A stretch of DNA of 64,000 bases. Source: Petrosia ficiformis (taxonomy: Eukaryota > Porifera > Demospongiae > Haplosclerida > Petrosiidae). A program made the translations under genes and the position numbers. The DNA is taken from assembly GCA_947044365.1 (NCBI GenBank), contig OX345646.1, positions 1,290,001 to 1,354,000 of the forward strand, in the 5' to 3' direction. Below are positions 1 through 27,015 of this stretch, one piece after another; the stretch's first letter is position 1; each line of letters opens with the position of its first letter. The notes under the pieces are model-generated. The model made no database searches. It saw nothing but the letters and a program-made list of their open reading frames with translations, and was not told the DNA's origin.

Positions 1-5578
<5,578 letters not shown>

Positions 5579-6784
5579 AATCAATAATTTCTAATATGCT
5601 GCTTATAATTTTATGTATTAATTTGTTTTATGACTCTGTAGATACATAATTACTGTACGGATGTTCTGCAGTACAATAAAAAGTACAGGCAATTATTTGA
5701 TTATTAGTATTGTGAAAAAAATGACTACACTTAGTTATAGTTATAGTATGCCTGGTTTCTCAAACATTTAGTTTAGTTATAGTTATATTAGGCTTACTAA
5801 AAGGGTTTTAGTTTTAGTTAACTAAGTGCCCATTATTTAAGTATAGGTTAGTTAACTAAATTCAAAATGCCTTACTAAAAGGGTTATATAGTTAACTAAT
5901 ACAACACTATTGATTATGTATCTTTCATGTGAGGAAGTATAAGACACAAACTGAAATTTAGAACAATATCAGCCAGTGTGTATGAAAGCATGTTATATAC
6001 TATATACTTCTTGAGTAAATATTAATTGCAAAATTTTATTTCCAACTAAGGTTATCCTTTTGCTATGAAAGATCAATCGTTGTGTAGTATGAAATACATA
6101 CATATATTCTAAAGGTCATCATGACCTCAGAAAAATGTTTATGGCTTTAGTTTAGAATGGTCAACAATCTTTTTACATATAATTATCCTTTCCTGTTCTT
6201 TTTGTGTATGTCATATTTCAATCCATTGCTTCGTTACTGAGTTACACTATAACCTTATGACATTAAACTATACACTATAGTACATATAAGTTATTGAGTT
6301 ACAGTATAATCATGTATTAACCTTATGATATTAAACTATACACTATAGTACATATAAGTTATTGAGTTACAGTATAATCATGTATTAACCTTATGATATT
6401 AAACTATACACTATAGTACATAAAGTCATTAATTTTTAATTTTGAGGTCATTGTCAGACTTTAGTATCATTTCTGCATCCAGTGTTTGTTCCATATTAGG
6501 TCAGGAATGGTTAGGTTTATTATTTATCAACTTTCTTTGTAGTCTTCCTGGGAATTCCTCACCTACAATGTTAATACTCAGCTGAAGGTACATGCTACAG
6601 TTAATATGCAGAAGTTAACACAAGTTTATAATTGTGTACATCGTAACTGGATTATACAGTTTATAATAGATTTCTTTAATCAATAATTTACATTGCATAT
6701 TAAAACATGACATGGAATAAAAGTCACAAGACCAGCATGTGATCAGATAAAATTGATTCAAATTTATGTCACTTGTAGATGTCT
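5579..6784. other. Spacer between convergent GH31 and CAMSAP genes
   Basis: No gene seen. It holds the GH31 3' end, a copy of an AGTTTAGTTA-rich dispersed family (about 5735-5900; similar stretches near 31745, 57050 and 59590), and the dispersed MITE-like copy at 6111-6463. Confidence 0.6.
6111..6463 (+). repeat. MITE-like element with internal ~66-bp tandem repeat
   Basis: Starts with GGTCATCATGACCTCAGAAA and ends with TTTTGAGGTCATTG (inverted ends). The interior carries about three copies of a unit with TTGAGTTACAGTATAATCAT. Relatives at 22545-22802, 23031-23412 (about four units), 32971-33478 (about six units) and 54816-55072, plus a decayed copy at about 1660-2060. Confidence 0.75.
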
Positions 6785-8780
6785 TCAACGACCAGATGAC
6801 TTGCTCTTCTTGCTAATCCAATATGGATCTTGTATAGTGATACCATCGATAGATATTGAAAATGAACGAGATGGAATTGATTGGAAAGATTTGGTTCCAG
6901 AATTATATCTACAATTTTAAAAGATATAATTTATTTATCATCTCATCTCTCAAAAGACATTAGTGATAACTATAAAATGAAATCCTTTATATTTCTAATC
7001 AAGTAAATAATTTTATAATAAAATATTTTATTATAATGATATACATCAAACACTATACAGTATTTGTCAATAAAAAGTCACCATACAGTACAGTAATTAC
7101 TCACTAGTTTCGTTTCTACACTACAGTAGTTCAACAGTAGTTTTGACAGTAATTGGTATACTTGTCAATTGAACACCACAGTAGTAATTACCGTTATACA
7201 TGTAGTATGGTGACATTTTATTGACATAATTATACTGTAGTTTGAGATGTTTATGGCCTGCAGGACCATCCCTCATTGCTTCCCATGGATTCAAACTTCA
7301 CTATATATATATTTAAGCTTGTGTGTGGTATGTACACATACAGTAGTTAAAGAAGTTGTATCATTCTGGTTGGACAGACCACCAGGAAGAAAGCAACTTG
7401 TAGAAATTACGTGGTAAATGCAACTAATAATAGCTGTTCTATGTAGCTGCAAATACATTGCAAACTTATACTAAGAAAAGCACATTTAAGAATGGAAAAA
7501 CGAATGTTTAAGTCAGTCACACAAAGCAATCCAGGAATACATTTTCATCCATATATCTGGTTTTTTTGGCCATGAAAATATCCCAAACTATGGTACATAT
7601 AGTACTGTACATATTAATGTACTCACTTGTACATTTCCTTCACCATTGAGTCTTCTATTAGTTTTGGTCCAGTTCCAAAAATCCGAGTAACCTTTTGCAA
7701 AATATTTGATATATAACTGAATTGTAGGTTAGCAATAAATATTTGTCACTCAGTGAGCTGATGAGTGTGTGTGAGGGCATTAATTGGAGTGTAACATAGA
7801 AACTTGAGTAAGTAAATGACAGTGTAAGAACTGAATCAGAGATACCGAGTCAGCTTATGATCTATAACTCACATGTTTGTCGTTAGGTACGTAGGTATAG
7901 AGACCTTTAAATTTGAGTCCAAGGAGATTACGAAAGAGAACTAAGAAATGGGATGCTCCAGAAAACTCCAATTCCTAATAGAATTCAGTACATGTACATG
8001 TATGGAATATATTAAATAACAGATTTCCAATTTTTTCAAACATTGTGTTATGTTGTTACATATTACTAGATGTTCCTAGAACCAGTGGCGTAGGAAGCGA
8101 TTGAAAATTGGGGGGGCTGAGTAGCAGCGCGCAAAGCACGCTGGAAAAGTTTTTTGGGTCATTAATTATTCATGAGGGGTGTGGCCAATTTTGACATATT
8201 AATTAACTCAACAATAATAATTATGCGCAATAATTAGAAATTCGGAAGTTTAGCAATTAATTAGTCGCAATAATGTAACCCCTTGCATTAAAAATAAAAC
8301 AGAAATGTGTCGATCTGTTTTTTGTTAATTAGCTGCTTGTAATTACAAGACAGCCAAAATTTTCAAGGTAAGAAATGATTATCAATTTATCATATACATG
8401 CATGTTTTACTGTTAAGTTTATATTTGCTTTTGGGGGGGGGCTATAGCCCCCCTAGCCCCCCCCCCCTTTCCTACGCCTATGCCTAGAACACATACCCAC
8501 CGCAATATTGCACGATATTAGCCAAGTCATTGACAGAACAGAAGAATATCTTCAGTTTCATGAACATACTCAAAATAACAATAAATAGTTATTATGAGGG
8601 GTGTGACTGACTGAAAAATGGTGGACTATTCTAGACAGAAAAAGAAAACAGAGCAATTGTGTATACAGTGGACTGCATTGGCCACTCCAAGGTATACGAC
8701 TAGTTTTGAGCTTTTCGATATGTTTAGATGTTCAAACTATTAGAAAGTTCTTTTCCAAAATTTTGTTTGATCACAAACAG

Positions 8781-8821
<41 letters not shown>

Positions 8822-11800
8822 ACCAATCACATTATTACCCCTTGCGCAGTATAGAGGTAATAAATGAGTAAGCTCCTATTATTTAAATCAATTATTAAGT
8901 TCAACTTACAGCTAATGCTTTTTGCTTGAGTGTGATGTTAACCTCACCAGCTAAACAGACGTAACACAAAGCATTACGGATTATTTTTTTATTAGTTTTA
9001 GAATGAGCCGATGAGGCAGGAGGATTAACTAGAAGAAAAAATATCAACAGATAATAATACAATGTATTATTGCAATATGTAATAGTTGGAACACACTTTA
9101 CAATGATTACGTGTTTTAATGTAGCACGAGGGCGGGTCAATAAAGGTTGAGTTTACATAATGCACAAGCCGAAGGCGAGTGCGTTATGTAAACGAGACCT
9201 TTATTGACCGCCCAAGTGCTACATTGAAACACACAATGCACTGTCAAGTGTGTTCTAAGTGATTTATTGACGATTTGGTGAACTACCACTGTTGTTGAAG
9301 CAGCTTCGTTAGTAGAGGTGAGCAAAGTGTGCAATAACTATTTATTGCTCGCAAAAGTGTGCAATAAGTGATTTAATGGTCAATCACGTGACGCAATATC
9401 TGCACTCTGATTGGCCACAGGTCACATGATCAGCAATAAGTATTGATTATACCATGTATAAAAAAAACTATTTTTATTGATACAATATTGGCTTTTGGGT
9501 GTATAATATATAATTATATATATTTATAAATTTATTGCTACCATGGAAACTAAGTTTCCATACAATATGTATGAGAAATTCAAATCACACACTATGATAA
9601 TATTTTGCCGTATTGTACTACAAGTCACATGATCAAGGTTGGTTATTACCCTGGAAATCACATGACAGGAAGTATTAGTAACCAATTCACCAATGAAATT
9701 AGTGTGCTATTTTATTATGATAAACATTTTATCACCAGATACTAGGAAATATCACTCATTAGAGGTACTGGTATTGCCACTTGTCGTTCAGACTCATGGC
9801 AGTACTAGAATATCAAACTCGTAATATTCCCAATATCTGGTTGATGACATACACATGTACATACAGTATATGTCAATAAAATGTCACCATACAGTAACAG
9901 TAATTATCTTAGTTCTACTGTCAGTATAGTATAGTAATTACTGTCTCACTACTGTGGTGTTGAATTGACAAGCACACCAATTACTGTCAAAACTAATGTT
10001 GAACTACTGTAGGTGGGAATGAAACTACTGAGTAATTACTGTACTGTATGGTGAATTCTTATTGACTTGTACTGTATTTTACCTTTCAACCTACCACTGT
10101 GAGTCTTTAGTACAACAGTTTTATCTCCTATATTATCATGACGAAGACGATCATTCTGTTGATTGCCGACCTTTTCCTTTCTTTTCCTCTCTTCAGTAAC
10201 AGTTCTTCTTTCCTTGTCTCTCTCTTCTAGTCGTGCTTTTATCTCTTCTCTTCGTCTCATCTTCCTTTCCTCATCCTCCCCCTTCTCTTTGATATCACCA
10301 CGTTTCGTTATCTCTTTCTCACCACCTAAAATATTACGCTTTTTCTTCCTTTCACCACGTGCCTCTTTACGTGATACAATAATAGTTTTGCTATTTAATT
10401 TAGAACCCTCATTTGGTAGTGACTCGGTATTGAAGGGTTTTGACACAGTACCAGAGCTTTTTGGTTTCTGAGTTGGGACCTCATCGGAGGGTTTTCTCAT
10501 TGTCGCTCCTATATTATAATCTGAACTATTAGCTGATACTGAGTCAATACTTGATAATTTTAGAACCTCCTCCGAGTCAGATTCGTCTTTGTTAAGTTTT
10601 AAATCATTCAAAATTGAGTTTGTATCTATAGTTTGTGTTGCATTTGAAATTAGGTTAGATTGAGATTCAAGAAAAACTCGTTTTCTCAATGCTTCATTTC
10701 TGAGGTTTTGTTTGTATTTCGCTTCTTCCATTTTCGCTTTAATCTCTTTAATTTTACTTCGAAATTTCACACGAAGAAGAAGAGCATCACAATCAGTTTC
10801 GAAATCCTTTGACGGAGGAGAAGGATTACTTGGAAAGACTCGTAAAAACAAAGGACCATGTAAAAAACTCTCACTTGATTCAGACTCAACCATTTTGCTA
10901 CCCTTGTACTGAATTTCTTCCTGGTTCTCACATCCTACGACTTCCTCTCTCTTGCTTGTCTCAATCCCTTTTGATAAAGGCGGCAACTCAACTGTTTCGC
11001 GATCTTGTATTTTAGCAAGACAAGTATACAATGTTTCTATATCGGTGTCTGTCTGTGAGGATAAGAAAGCAGTAAGGGCATTTGTATTCATGTGTTTGGG
11101 TTTACAATCGACTTGTTCACACTGTTCTGTAGTTGATTGGGAGGGGATATTCAAACCCTTCATACAATCTTGTAGCTGATTCAAGTCTATATAACAAGGA
11201 GGTGGAATTGAAGGCTGCTCGCAACCAGTCTCTTTTTCATGAGTTGTAATTTTTGGGATTGAGTGATCTACACTGTCTTGTTGTCTATTAGTTTCATGTT
11301 GAATGAATTTAGGCTTTATCGAAGGATTAGGAACAGCAGTAGACAAAGAATCCTTTGTGGACGATTCGGTAATCTGACTGGTGATAACAGAGGTGTGAGA
11401 AGTGACGGTGGAAGTGTGAGAAGTGACAGTGGATGGTATGGTATCTCTACATGGATTATTGTCTTTTAAATTAGAATGGATCATAGGTACCATGCGACTA
11501 TCTTGTACTGGTGCTGAATGGATCATAGGTATCATGCGACCATCCTGTACTGGGATCATGGGTACCATTTGACCATCCTGTATTGGGATCATAGGTACCA
11601 TGCGACCATCTTGTACTGGTACTGAATAGACCATAGGCACCATGTGACCATCCTGTACTGGTACTGAATGGATCATAGGCACCATGTGACCATCCTGTAT
11701 TGGGATCATAGGTACCATGTGACCATCCTGTATTGGGATCATAGGTACCATGTGACCATCCTGTACTGGTAGTGACGATTTCGCAGGTTTGTATTGTTGT

Positions 11801-14800
11801 GGTTCTGTAGTATCAAAGTTCGAACCCACACGATGCAAAGATATCATGTGACCGTTTTGATTTGGTACTTGTGAAAGGATCGTAGACTCTAAAGGTACAT
11901 GAACAGAAGGTTCAGACAAGAGGGTGTCATCCAATGTAGTATCTTTACTATGTGGGTTTAGACCACTGGGAAAATGTACTGTGTCTCCATCATAAGCTAA
12001 ACCTTTATGCCTCTGTACTGTTAACTGTTTCATCTGCTCGCGTATTCCAAGCCCATCAACAGAGGCAGATATTAACTTTGTATGTCTGGTATTCACTCTG
12101 CTCTTAATACTATCACCTACATGTACATGTGCAATAGGTTTATGTGTTGTATCTTCTAGATGATCCTGACAGGAAACATCAGATGTCAAAGAGGTTTGAG
12201 ATTTGGATGTATTGAAGGAGGATAATAAACTGTTTTGTGCAATTGAGTTCACTTTTCGTGTGGCTCCTGGAAAAAGAGTCTTTTGAGCTTTTAACCTAAC
12301 TCTTCCTGAGGTAACAAGATCGGTATTACTATCAGTACTAACATTTATTGTAGAAGCTGATAAAGATTTTAAACTCCCAGAAGATTTGTTTCCGAGTGAG
12401 ACTCCTAGGTGTGTATCCAGAGGTAACTCAATCTTAGAGGAGGTATTTTGAGATGGTAAAGTTGTAAGACTGATGGATGAAAGATTAGCGGGATTAATGA
12501 AGGGTTTGTTAGAGTCATGTACAGAGCTCGATGTGGTTCTTTTGGTGTGTGGGGATTTCTAAACATAGGAACAATAGCAGACGATAAAAATAATGTTCAT
12601 AACAACAAATATGATCATGGATGGATGAATGGACAAATGGATGGATGGATGAATGGATGGATGAATGGATGGATGAATGGATGGATGAATGGATAAATGG
12701 ATGGATGAATGGATGGATGGATGGATGAATGGACAAATGGATGGATGGATGAATGGATGGATGGATGAATGGATGAATGGATGGATGAATGGATGGATGA
12801 ATGGATGAATGGATGGATGAATGGATGAATGGATGGACAAATGAAAGAAGAACTGAAGGATGGACGAATGAATTGATGCATGGATGAACTGAAGGATGGA
12901 TGAATGGATGGAGCATAGGAAAAGGGATCTTATTTAATTATCAAAATGGTTTTCTTTAAATGCTCATTTTCCACCATCTTATAAGAGAAACAAACAAAAC
13001 TTTCAATCCTTGAAGACAAGTTGTTGCCCTACTTAGACACCAAATTTTATTAGCTTCTTGCACAAGACAGCTGAAAATTTTTGAAAAAAATTGAAATTGA
13101 ATCAAGCCTATGGAGGTTGTAATATTAATAATTAATAACTTACACTTGAGACTTTGTGCTTGTGGCTCAAGCCTTTCAAAGGAACACTAACACATGATAC
13201 CGAGGAAATGGGGACAGACATTTTGTCTTTCTTTGTCACTTTGGTGACATTGCTTTCTATGTAGTTGAAGAGACAGGCTAGAAATGCAGTAATGTTGGAT
13301 TTTAGAGCTTCAGGATTTGTAGTCCAGTCTTGTGGTGATATGTGCATATCAACCATAGGAAGATTTGTGTCGCAATAACTCTTAATACTAACAAGATTGG
13401 AAAGGCATTGCTCATGTGGTAATGGTTGATGACTGAAGTGGAAATCTGTAAAGAAAGTGAAGAAGTATTAATAATTAATAGCACTGATGTCATGTTTCCA
13501 TAGCAACTAAACAACTATAATGGTCAATAAACTAATACACAATGTCATGTTACCATAGCAACTAAGCAAACCAACGTTAAGTGTTACCATAGCAACTAAG
13601 CAACTCCATCTACACATTTCTATAACTGAGGAAATCTTACATTTAAATCCTCACCATTTGGCTATTTCCCAAGTGACTGAGTTTCTTATATATGGTTACA
13701 TGTGTATATATAATAGAGGGACTGATAGCCAGAGTGATCTATTATACATGTAACTACAGTACTATACCCTAGTTAACACCAAATCACCATCGAAATGTGT
13801 CCCAAGAGAAGCGTAAAATAGAATTCCAAAAAATTTTTTTTTTACATGTATAGTGGAGTATATACAAATTTAAATGCATTTTTATGGAATAATTATGAAA
13901 AATGTCTTGTATTTAATTGGGAATTGGCTGCCACTCTGGATCTGAGCCTTTCATTTCTTCCAAATTCATAAATTAATGGTACATTAATTAACTATAGTAT
14001 AATAATTGTCAATAAAAAGTCACCATACAGTACAGTAATTACTCAGTAGTTTCATTCCCACACTACAGTAGTTCAACAGTAGTTTTGACAGTAATTGATA
14101 TACTTGTCAATTGAACACCTCAGTAGTGAGACAGTAATCATTATACTATACTGACAGTAGAACTAAGGTAATTACTGTTACTGTATGGTGACATTTTAAG
14201 GATCAGGAGTCCATGATAGAAAAAACGTAAGAGGGAAGGAGTGTGAATCGCCCACGTTGTAACGAGATTTTGTATCAGCGATGTCTCGCTAGCGGATATA
14301 CTATTTTTAGAAAGATGCTTGGCCGTGGGCCAGAAATGACCACACCTCCACGAAAACAAGGCTTTTGTTTCAACTCCACAAAGGTCACCTAGATTGGCTG
14401 CTATTCGTTCTACTTCTATCACAGTAGCAAACACAACCACTCCAATTAGAGATCGTTTACGAGAGGCGACAAGAAGTACTCCTATTTTAGGAGAAACGAA
14501 GCGTTTTATCGATCTTGTATCTTGGAGGTGCGGTCATTCTGCTGGCCAAGCACTTTCTAAAAATAGTATATCCGCTAGCGAGACGTCTCTGATACAAAAT
14601 CTCGTTACAACGTGGGCGATTCACACTCCTTCCCTCTTACGTTTTTTCTATCATGGACTCCTGTAAGGATATATACTGTATACTTACACATGTATAATAA
14701 AATAAATTCTCACCATTCCAACATAGATATTTCTGATCATAGTATATCAACGTAGCTGCCACACCTTGGCCATCATACAAATCACAAACACTACTCGCTT

Positions 14801-16426
14801 TATGTAGAGCTTCCATTCCATTCTCATCACTCATTAGTTTCAAACAAGTATTTCGTTTCCTTAGTGGGTTATCCTCTTGTAGAACTTCATGAATCATTTG
14901 CTGTTGTCTGGAGTGAGCAGCTTGAGCAGACTTGTTAATCCATAGTAACAGAGTTTCTTCAGAGGATAAAGGAAGCTCTTTTGAGGCACTCAAACCTGAT
15001 ATTCTTCTTATTTCCTTGACAACATTTCCAATTGGTGCATGAGTGAAAGTATAATGCTCCATTAGACCTTCTATGAGAATACAGTGCGCCATCTATAGAT
15101 TGAAAATTCATGTGCCTAGCATGCTAGCAAAAGGTGTAGAAACAATTAACAAACAAACAAACAAACAAATGGCTTAGAAGAACATACATGTACATGTACA
15201 TGTACATGTACTATACACGGTACTCTATGTGTACAAGTACATGTACTTACACATTGTACACAATGTATATGAAGTCATATGCAGGGATGTACATACATGT
15301 ACCTATATGCAGGCATGTACATGAATGTACATGTACATGTACATGTACTATACAAAGAACTCCATGAAGGCATGCACATACATGTACATACATGTACATG
15401 TACTTACAAATGTAACACACACATTATATTCAGCAAGACATTCATACCTCATTAAATGGTTTAGCAGAGCTAAGTACAGAGTGGTTGATAGAAGCATCGT
15501 TCTCATCAACAAGATGGATTCCATGTCTTGCCAGTATGTGTATGAGAGGCCAGAATGTTTGTGTATCAAGATCACCAAATGTGTGTTCAATACACTGATA
15601 TGTTGAACAGTATACTAGCGGAGAGGTCAGTAACTTTACGATACTTAATTTGGTCTGATGGAATAAATATGTAATTATAATTATACAGTCATACAAAATT
15701 AAGTGTAGTGCCTGTGGGTCATACCAACCCAGGTCACTTGATATTCATTATTAATTAAGAGGAAGGGTAGAGGTGTAGCACCTGTGGGTCATACCAACCC
15801 AGGTCACTTGATTTTAAAATCCAAATATTCATTATTAATTAAGAGGAAGGGTAGAGGTGTAGCAAGGTTTCCTATGATTTGGGACACATATTCAGGAATA
15901 GCTACTAGTAAATATCTTAGACACCAGATCCGTACAAAATGGCTGAATACCCGAGTGATTAAAGGTAAGCATTTGATATGATAACATCCTACCATTTAAC
16001 AGCTTTTTACGGGTCAACATGAATATTCACTACCTTGAACACAACCCTCAATCCTAGCTCAGTAGGGTCTAGCGAGATTTGGGTGCATTATCAAGTATCA
16101 GTATCATACTCGATACCATCGATACTGATTCCCAAACTACTTGGTATCGTATCAAAATGAAAATTACTGGTATCATCTACCACTACATATATACATGTAT
16201 ATCACTTACCATGTAACTGACTTGTATCCCAGAGGAGGTTTCTTCAACAGGGTTAGTTAACAAGACATGAAGATTTTTAGCTGGTGCTCTGTGCTGAAGC
16301 AAACTTGACATCCATCTCAAAGAGGTAGTGAATCGTGTGATCTTTTGAAGGGATAAAAAAAAATGATTGCAGGTTCATTAGTGAGAACATAGGCAGTGCA
16401 GTATGTATTACCTTTTCGTTCTCCAT
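6785..16426 (-). CDS. CAMSAP: CAMSAP / Patronin microtubule minus-end-binding protein
   Basis: Coding exons in transcript order: 16426-16412, 16341-16210, 15654-15448, 15092-14714, 13445-13144, 12558-10083, 9028-8910, 7974-7873, 7691-7627, 6908-6785; all phases close; 1306 residues. CAMSAPs bind and stabilise non-centrosomal microtubule minus ends. N-terminus (residues about 6-340): [31 protein letters not shown], then a CAMSAP-type calponin-homology domain with [38 protein letters not shown] and [19 protein letters not shown]. Exon 6 (2476 bp) encodes the low-complexity linker, a repeat at about 609-710, and charged coiled coils (about 965-1000 and 1090-1150). C-terminal CKK domain (about 1178-1300): [56 protein letters not shown], stop after KSKSSGR. 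CKK binds the microtubule lattice and typifies animal CAMSAPs. The start was chosen because ATG-GAG-AAC-GAA-AAG is followed by a clean donor. Confidence 0.95.
7065..7226. repeat. Inverted-repeat element, TGTCAATAAAAtGTCACCATA family
   Basis: Ends TTTGTCAATAAAAAGTCACC and GGTGACATTTTATTGACA are inverted; the interior is rich in CAGTAATTAC and CAGTAGTT. Other copies at 9871-10066 and 14007-14196. All three lie inside the CAMSAP gene. Confidence 0.8.
8083..8482. mobile_element. Non-autonomous hAT-type element with perfect 8-bp TSD
   Basis: 400 bp, starting CAGTGGCGTAGGAAG and ending TTTCCTACGCCTATG, an imperfect terminal inverted repeat with the CAGTGGCG type of hAT terminus. Flanked on both sides by CCTAGAAC (8075-8082 and 8483-8490), the 8-bp target duplication expected of hAT transposition. 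Interior has G and C runs near each end. In a CAMSAP intron; no ORF. Confidence 0.9.
9113..9242. repeat. Palindromic element, GGGCGGGTCAATAAAGG family
   Basis: Arms of about 47 bases: TGTAGCACGAGGGCGGGTCA returns as TGACCGCCCAAGTGCTACA, with CATAATGCAC/GTGCGTTATG near the loop. Cleanest of four copies (others 3163, 42866, 58585). Confidence 0.85.
9871..10066. repeat. Inverted-repeat element beside a CAMSAP donor site
   Basis: Same family as 7065-7226. Its end lies only about 16 bases from the donor of the large CAMSAP exon (exon end 10083), so the open frame appears to read through the donor into the element before a stop. Confidence 0.8.
11480..11780 (-). repeat. Coding tandem repeat in CAMSAP linker
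   Basis: Eight units of 33 or 42 bases encode [11 protein letters not shown] or [11 protein letters not shown], some with an HSV/YSV extension. A diverged unit ([12 protein letters not shown]) lies just N-terminal, a likely ancestor. All units keep frame. It sits in the disordered linker between the CH and CKK domains. Confidence 0.9.
12606..12912. repeat. GGAT/GAAT minisatellite in CAMSAP intron
   Basis: Dozens of GGATGGATGAAT-type units fill part of the intron between exons 13144-13445 and 10083-12558. The Ser-Ile-His-Pro open frames on the minus strand are only its translation. Confidence 0.95.
13494..13596. promoter_or_regulatory. Three X-box (RFX-type) motifs in CAMSAP intron
   Basis: GTTTCCATAGCAAC at 13494-13507 and GTTACCATAGCAAC at 13549-13562 and 13583-13596; each is followed by TAA. 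The latter two match the RFX X-box consensus (GTNRCCATRGYAAC) fully. Function is inference; the sites also form a loose tandem repeat. Confidence 0.55.
14007..14196. repeat. Inverted-repeat element, third copy
   Basis: Same family as 7065-7226 and 9871-10066; starts TGTCAATAAAAAGTCACC and ends CTGTATGGTGACATTT, truncated by or used as target for the foldback at 14204. Confidence 0.8.
14204..14663. mobile_element. 460-bp foldback element with long inverted repeats
   Basis: Arms of about 130 bases (14204-14333 and 14549-14663) are near-perfect reverse complements, outer ends CAGGAGTCCATGATAGAAAA and its complement. TAAGGAT flanks both sides (14197-14203, 14664-14670), a target-site duplication. 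The middle about 215 bases are unique. No transposase. It lies in the CAMSAP intron directly after the CH-domain exon. Confidence 0.9.
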
Positions 16427-16480
16427 TTTGTAGCTTGCCGCCAACATTCAATTGTTGTTGCTATGGAAATACATTAAAAT
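16427..16480. promoter_or_regulatory. Compact bidirectional promoter region, CAMSAP / SDR-A
   Basis: Only 54 bases separate the CAMSAP start codon (-) from that of the first SDR gene (+). GTTGCTATGGAAAT at 16457-16470 resembles an RFX X-box. No TATA box. Shared regulation is inference. Confidence 0.6.
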
Positions 16481-19984
<3,504 letters not shown>

Positions 19985-20262
19985 TTAATAAACTACTTAA
20001 TAATAATAAATTGGTAATCATTATAACTATTAATAAACTAGTAATCATTATTACTATTAATAGACTAGTAATCATTATTACTATTAATAGACTAGTAATC
20101 ATTATTACTATTAATAGACTAGTAATCATTATTACTATTAATAGACTAGTAATCATTATAACTATATTACTATTAATAGACTAGTAATCTATTAATAAAC
20201 TTAATCTATTTAACAAACTATTAATTATTATAACTATTAATAAACTAGTAATCATTATTTTT
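19985..20262. repeat. 27-bp tandem repeat between the SDR copies
   Basis: About seven copies of a unit reading ACTAGTAATCATTATTACTA followed by TTAATAG, fading into TTAATAAAC variants at both ends. It fills most of the spacer between the two SDR genes; the rest (to 20489) shows nothing recognisable. Confidence 0.9.
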
Positions 20263-20489
20263 AATGCATGCATTTTACTAGGAAGTGTTCTAAAATTTGG
20301 CAATTTGACGACTTGCAATTGAGCATCTTAATTTATTATTTGATAATTCCTTATCATGAGGTCAGCTGGCCTCATTTCACCGCATATAATATAAGGTTGA
20401 ATAAGGACCCCACATTCTGGAAATCATATCCCTCAAAGGAGAGGGGTGGACACAAAGTGAGAGATTAAATTGAGCCACACCTACTCTTC

Positions 20490-27015
<6,526 letters not shown>

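Noticed and set aside
6779..6921. A plus-strand open frame resembling a terminal exon (ends ...LVPELYLQF)
   Set aside because: The opposite strand encodes the last CKK exon of CAMSAP with correct phase; the plus-strand frame is its shadow.
10163..11469. Several Ser/Phe/Leu-rich plus-strand open frames
   Set aside because: They are antisense to the large CAMSAP exon and lack splice or family support.
12515..12916. Long minus-strand Ser-Ile-His-Pro open frames
   Set aside because: Translation of a GGAT/GAAT minisatellite lying in an intron.
14394..14666. Plus-strand 90-codon frame
   Set aside because: Falls inside the foldback element; the arms make related frames on both strands, with no gene features.
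15090..15092. ATG as a possible start of CAMSAP
   Set aside because: It is preceded by a clean acceptor (CTATAG), and three upstream exons continue the CAMSAP N-terminus in frame.
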